A DNA stretch of 9,140 nt from Flavobacteriales bacterium UBA5871 (GTDB lineage: Bacteria > Bacteroidota > Bacteroidia > Flavobacteriales_D > Crocinitomicaceae), in the NCBI GenBank assembly GCA_002432085.1, contig DJFN01000179.1, positions 38,706 through 47,845 on the forward strand, read 5' to 3'. Below, one piece after another: positions 6,191 through 9,140 of the stretch; the first letter of the stretch is position 1, and every line of letters begins with the position of its first letter. The translations under genes and the position numbers were made by a program. The notes under the pieces were generated by a model. That model ran no database searches, was not told the origin of the DNA, and was given only the letters and a program-made list of their open reading frames with translations.

Positions 6191-6227
6191 AATGCAAAAA
6201 AGCAATATTGCATTAATGTAATATTAC
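6191..6227. repeat. Cluster of AT-rich palindromes
   Basis: Two perfect 10-bp palindromes, GCAATATTGC at 6202-6211 and GTAATATTAC at 6218-6227, share the AATATT core and are spaced centre to centre by 16 bp. The first is also overlapped by an alternative stem, AATGCAA at 6191-6197 with TTGCATT at 6208-6214. They lie between two gene ends, so they may be binding sites or transcript-end structures; no function can be assigned. Confidence 0.4.
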
Positions 6228-6263
6228 CTGTGACTTTTAAGATTCGGAAGTCTTTTGCGCAGG

Positions 6264-6281
6264 TCCCGACATATGTCGGGA
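6264..6281. repeat. 18-bp perfect palindrome, REP-like
   Basis: TCCCGACATATGTCGGGA is fully self-complementary over 18 bp, far more than expected by chance in this length. It is intergenic, between the ends of the 97-aa membrane protein gene and the M36 peptidase gene. No T-run follows on either strand, so it is not a classical terminator. Palindromes with CCCGAC/GTCGGG arms recur as dispersed elements in many Bacteroidota genomes, which makes a REP-like element the best call. Confidence 0.55.
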
Positions 6282-6370
6282 GCGCTTTCAACTACGCCAG
6301 CACTTCAGCCCACCTTTTGTGCGTTGTCGAAGATCCTCCGAAAGAGTCGATAATTCCCATTGAACACTTC

Positions 6371-6403
6371 AAAAAAGAAAAACCCGGAGATCGCTCCCCG
6401 GGT
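6371..6403 (-). terminator. Rho-independent terminator of the M36 peptidase gene
   Basis: On the minus strand the segment 6403-6382 folds as a 9-bp stem (ACCCGGGGA with TCTCCGGGT-type partner, one G-U pair) closed by a GCGA tetraloop of the stable GNRA class. It is followed at once by TTTTTCTTTTTT (6382-6371). It begins 25 nt after the peptidase stop codon. Stem, loop and T-tract are all near ideal. Confidence 0.92.
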
Positions 6404-6428
6404 ATCAATGATTGCTTTAAGTTAACTC

Positions 6429-9014
6429 TTAGTGTTTCACAATCTCCACCGCACGCTCTCCATTCGCACCGGTCAGCTGTACCATGTACACACCACTGCG
6501 GTAAGAGCTCAGATCGATCGTAATCACCGAAGCATTGATCTCGCTTGTTTCGAACAGCAATTTCCCTTGCAGATCGAACAGACGGATTTCTTTCACTGCT
6601 TTATAACCTGAAATATCGATGTTGATCTCTGTTTTTGCCGGGTTCGGATAGATTACGACACGGTCGAGGCCGTTTTCATCCATTCCCAGTTCCGGGTTAC
6701 ACTGTGGCGGCAGGTCGAAGGCCTGGACCTGGTCGCCGCGATCGTCTGAATCACCCTGGCTGGCGCTATAGCCCAACCCACGCTTGGCGAATACTTCCCA
6801 GATAAGGCATTCGTTTGCACCGTCGTAAAGCAATTCGTCTGCTGCAAGAATGGCGTCGCGGCCGTCCACAAAGCCCGGTCCGCAAGGCGTGAGCTTCAAT
6901 CCTTCGATCACAAGCGCCATCGCTTTGTTGTTTCCGCCGGTACCGTTTTTCACGTCCGGATCGAAACCGTATTCATCTACCAGCGCCCAGTTGAGGTCCC
7001 ACAGCATCGTGGCCCAGATGAACCCGATACCATGCGGCTCGGAAATGGAGCCGGAGTTGTTGGTTGCATTGTACGTGTAGTTGTTCACACTGAAGCTCGT
7101 GCTGTAAGGCGCCGGACGAATTCCTGTGCCGTCTGTCGGCTGATTGGTCACGTAAGTTCCCACACCGCGGGCATCTCCGGGAAGATCGCTTGCCTGCTGC
7201 GTGATCATCAATCCGAACCAGTCTGACCAGCCTTCACCCATTTGCTCGGCATTGAACAGACAATTGGCGTTTTCCGCACCGCCCACCAGACGAGTGGAAA
7301 TTCCGTGGCCGTATTCGTGGGCGATGATCATGTTGTCGAAGTCGGAATCGGTAGCTGTCAGATCCGGCGACATAACGATCGTCGCATTCACCGCGTCACC
7401 GCCCATTGCGGCGATAAACGTATTCCCATTTGCCTGGGAAATCATGATCGCCGGAATCTCCGCGTTGGAAACGCCGCCCATCACGATCGGCGCGCCGCCT
7501 GAGTTGTTCATCACGATAACGGCTACGGCACCTACGGCTTCAACAGCTTCTGCTTTGGAACCGAACGTACAGTTTCCACGACGAACGAGCGCGATCTTTC
7601 CGTTGAGCTCGGCCGCATTGATAATCGTTTCGCAGCCGTCGTTCGGATCCGCACCGGCTCCGTCATTCACGAGCACCATGTCGGCTGTGATCGGAACATC
7701 CGGAATCGGCGGACTGAATCCTCCGACAACGGAAGTATAAGTGCCCGCGATAGAAGCAGGGCTGTTAATGGTCAATACTTCCGGGTCTTCTCCGCCCGAC
7801 CACAGGTACATCTGCATACGCGGATTTTCTCCCTCAGGCGGCGTACCGAAATTGGCATTGTTCGTACCGCTTCCGTCCTGCGCATCGGCAAAAACGTAAT
7901 CGTCGCCCAGACCGTCGCCAGAGTAATTGGTTTGCTGGAAATTACCGGATGCTTCGTCGAAACCGTACTGGTACCAGATATCGTGCATCATGTTGTTCAT
8001 GTAGAACAGGTTGGTGATCACGGCATCGAGATTTCCCTGGACGCCTTCTGCCTCGATGTAGTCGAAATCGAAATCCAGTGCGGCCGTTCCATCAGGCGAG
8101 TAACCCGGAATGTCATCGTCGTCGATATCGTCGGAAGCGTAAACGTTGTTCCCGCGTGTGATCGTGTATTCGTCGCCGTCTGCACCGTTCGTATCGTGCC
8201 AGCCATAAGGCGAAGCCGTCGCATCGGAAGGATTGATCACCAGTGAGCGGCTTCCATGGTCAGGACTGATAACAGGAAGTGCATACACCATGTATTGGTC
8301 GGCTCCCGGTGGAGGTGGTGGCAATAACATCGGTTGTGCGGAAGCAGAAGTTGTTTTTACGTGCTGATGTGTTTCGCAGGTCTCGTCAAACGAACAGCTC
8401 ACCATCCAGTCGTTTTGCTCGATCAGCAGGCCGCTAACAGCCGAAACACGTGCGCTGAACCAGTTGTTGCCGTCGGTTGTACGAATGCTTAAATCCCAGC
8501 ACAGCTCGAGCGCTCCGGATTTGCCGGCGAAATACACCAGCGTAACAGGAATATTGGAGGAAGAAATTTCCGGCTGCGTAAACACATACGATGTTCCTTG
8601 CGTCGAAACGGTTGTAAACGGCTGTGAAAACGGAATTTTGTTCAGATTGGCAAAGGATTTCACGGCATTTTCTGCTGAAACAGCCGGTTGAACAATGCCC
8701 GAAGCAATGTTTCGTTTCAGTCGGTTGGCAACGTAGATCACTTTTCCGTCTTTGATCGTAACAGTGGCAAGACCGTTCACAACAGGAATGCCGTTGATCG
8801 TCTGACGTACGTAAGCATGTGTCACACCCGTCGCTTTGGAAGGAGCTTCCGATACGATTTCAACGGTTGCTACGTCAGCCGGAAGTACATTCAGCCGAAC
8901 GGCGTTTTCCGTCAAATGCTTGCGAACAAGTGTTAAGGAAGTCTGCGTAAAAGCGAGACAGGGCAACAGTAAGGCCACAACGACCCCTGTTAAAATGCGG
9001 AGAGAGAAGAGCAT
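6429..9014 (-). CDS. Secreted M36 (fungalysin-type) zinc metallopeptidase with PA domain and T9SS sorting domain
   Basis: The product is 861 aa from ATG at 9014; an upstream in-frame TTG at 9038 is less likely because the ATG directly begins the signal peptide MLFSLRILTGVVVALLLPCLAF. Residues about 25-200 form an FTP/PepSY-like propeptide (HAYVRQTINGIPVVNGLATV), which in this family inhibits and folds the enzyme before removal. After a proline-rich linker near 230 comes the M36 catalytic region. It has HEYGH at 566-570 (zinc ligands H566 and H570, catalytic E567) and GEGWSD downstream, with E594 as third zinc ligand, so it should be active. A PA domain is inserted before the active site (about 445-550, with ELNGKIALVRRGNCTF). 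Residues about 787-861 (VVIYPNPAKTEINIDI...GVYMVQL) are a type A T9SS C-terminal sorting domain, so the enzyme is exported through the outer membrane and released or anchored on the surface. It is a single-gene unit ended by the terminator at 6371-6403 and probably digests extracellular protein for nutrition. Confidence 0.96.
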   Translation of the reverse strand: MLFSLRILTGVVVALLLPCLAFTQTSLTLVRKHLTENAVRLNVLPADVATVEIVSEAPSKATGVTHAYVRQTINGIPVVNGLATVTIKDGKVIYVANRLKRNIASGIVQPAVSAENAVKSFANLNKIPFSQPFTTVSTQGTSYVFTQPEISSSNIPVTLVYFAGKSGALELCWDLSIRTTDGNNWFSARVSAVSGLLIEQNDWMVSCSFDETCETHQHVKTTSASAQPMLLPPPPPGADQYMVYALPVISPDHGSRSLVINPSDATASPYGWHDTNGADGDEYTITRGNNVYASDDIDDDDIPGYSPDGTAALDFDFDYIEAEGVQGNLDAVITNLFYMNNMMHDIWYQYGFDEASGNFQQTNYSGDGLGDDYVFADAQDGSGTNNANFGTPPEGENPRMQMYLWSGGEDPEVLTINSPASIAGTYTSVVGGFSPPIPDVPITADMVLVNDGAGADPNDGCETIINAAELNGKIALVRRGNCTFGSKAEAVEAVGAVAVIVMNNSGGAPIVMGGVSNAEIPAIMISQANGNTFIAAMGGDAVNATIVMSPDLTATDSDFDNMIIAHEYGHGISTRLVGGAENANCLFNAEQMGEGWSDWFGLMITQQASDLPGDARGVGTYVTNQPTDGTGIRPAPYSTSFSVNNYTYNATNNSGSISEPHGIGFIWATMLWDLNWALVDEYGFDPDVKNGTGGNNKAMALVIEGLKLTPCGPGFVDGRDAILAADELLYDGANECLIWEVFAKRGLGYSASQGDSDDRGDQVQAFDLPPQCNPELGMDENGLDRVVIYPNPAKTEINIDISGYKAVKEIRLFDLQGKLLFETSEINASVITIDLSSYRSGVYMVQLTGANGERAVEIVKH

Positions 9015-9140
9015 AAGCAATGGTTTTTGGTCCGTCAATTTACAAAATAATTGTTGACTTGTCTTTTTTTGCCGTTTCCCGATCCAAGAATTAACAATTG
9101 AGGATGAAGGTAATGTGGGTTTCAGGAAATAGATTTTTTC
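9015..9140. other. Upstream DNA of the M36 peptidase gene, no firm feature
   Basis: This A/T-rich stretch should hold the peptidase promoter. Read on the minus strand, TATTTTG (9049-9043) resembles a -7 element with one spacer base missing, and no convincing -33 box accompanies it. On the plus strand an ATG at 9104 opens a frame that stays open only for the last 12 codons of the window, which is too little to call a gene. Confidence 0.5.

Noticed and set aside
5975..6523. 182-codon plus-strand frame overlapping the 97-aa gene, the gap and the peptidase end
   Set aside because: It crosses the palindromes, the terminator and the peptidase C-terminus, and its translation resembles no protein family.
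9104..9140. Possible start of a plus-strand gene (MKVMWVSGN...) preceded by GAGG
   Set aside because: Only 12 codons are inside the window, and Shine-Dalgarno-like GAGG is weak evidence in this phylum; it cannot be told from chance.

Overview
The window looks like chromosomal DNA of a Bacteroidota bacterium, possibly Flavobacteriales; the genus cannot be fixed from the sequence. The grounds are a secreted M36 peptidase ending in a type IX secretion (T9SS) sorting domain, a very large exported PIG-L deacetylase of the kind common in this phylum, a GbsR/MarR-like regulator, start codons without clear Shine-Dalgarno sequences, and TAnnTTTG-type -7 promoter elements. Base composition looks close to balanced throughout, with no patch suggesting recent transfer of a gene.

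Layout. Positions 1-425 (minus): N-terminal 141 codons of a GbsR/MarR-type regulator cut by the window edge, with a likely operator and -7 element just upstream. Positions 571-700: a heptamer repeat array and its inverted counterpart. Positions 713-1051 (plus): csaA, a tRNA-binding/chaperone-like protein. Positions 1060-1322: a 263-bp element with perfect inverted termini, filling the gap between two convergent genes. Positions 1323-5759 (minus): a tight operon of exported PIG-L deacetylase (859 aa), a 50-aa single-pass membrane protein, and an SLC5-type sodium/solute symporter (567 aa), joined by a 1-nt overlap and a 1-nt gap. Positions 5865-6158 (plus): a divergent, unrecognised 97-aa membrane protein. 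Positions 6159-6428: a gap with several palindromes and a strong terminator. Positions 6429-9014 (minus): a secreted M36 fungalysin-like metallopeptidase with a PA domain and T9SS signal. Positions 9015-9140: upstream DNA of that gene with nothing firm in it.

How the genes fit together. The deacetylase, small membrane protein and symporter are probably co-translated. The simplest reading is that an N-acetylated compound is deacetylated outside the cytoplasm and a product is taken up with sodium, but the substrate is unknown. The M36 peptidase is a separate single-gene unit for extracellular protein digestion. csaA is a housekeeping-type gene bracketed on both sides by repeat DNA.

The least explained items are the 50-aa membrane protein inside the operon, the inverted-repeat element at 1060-1322, and the heptamer array directly before csaA. 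I saw no CRISPR array, rRNA, tRNA, transposase or defence system.
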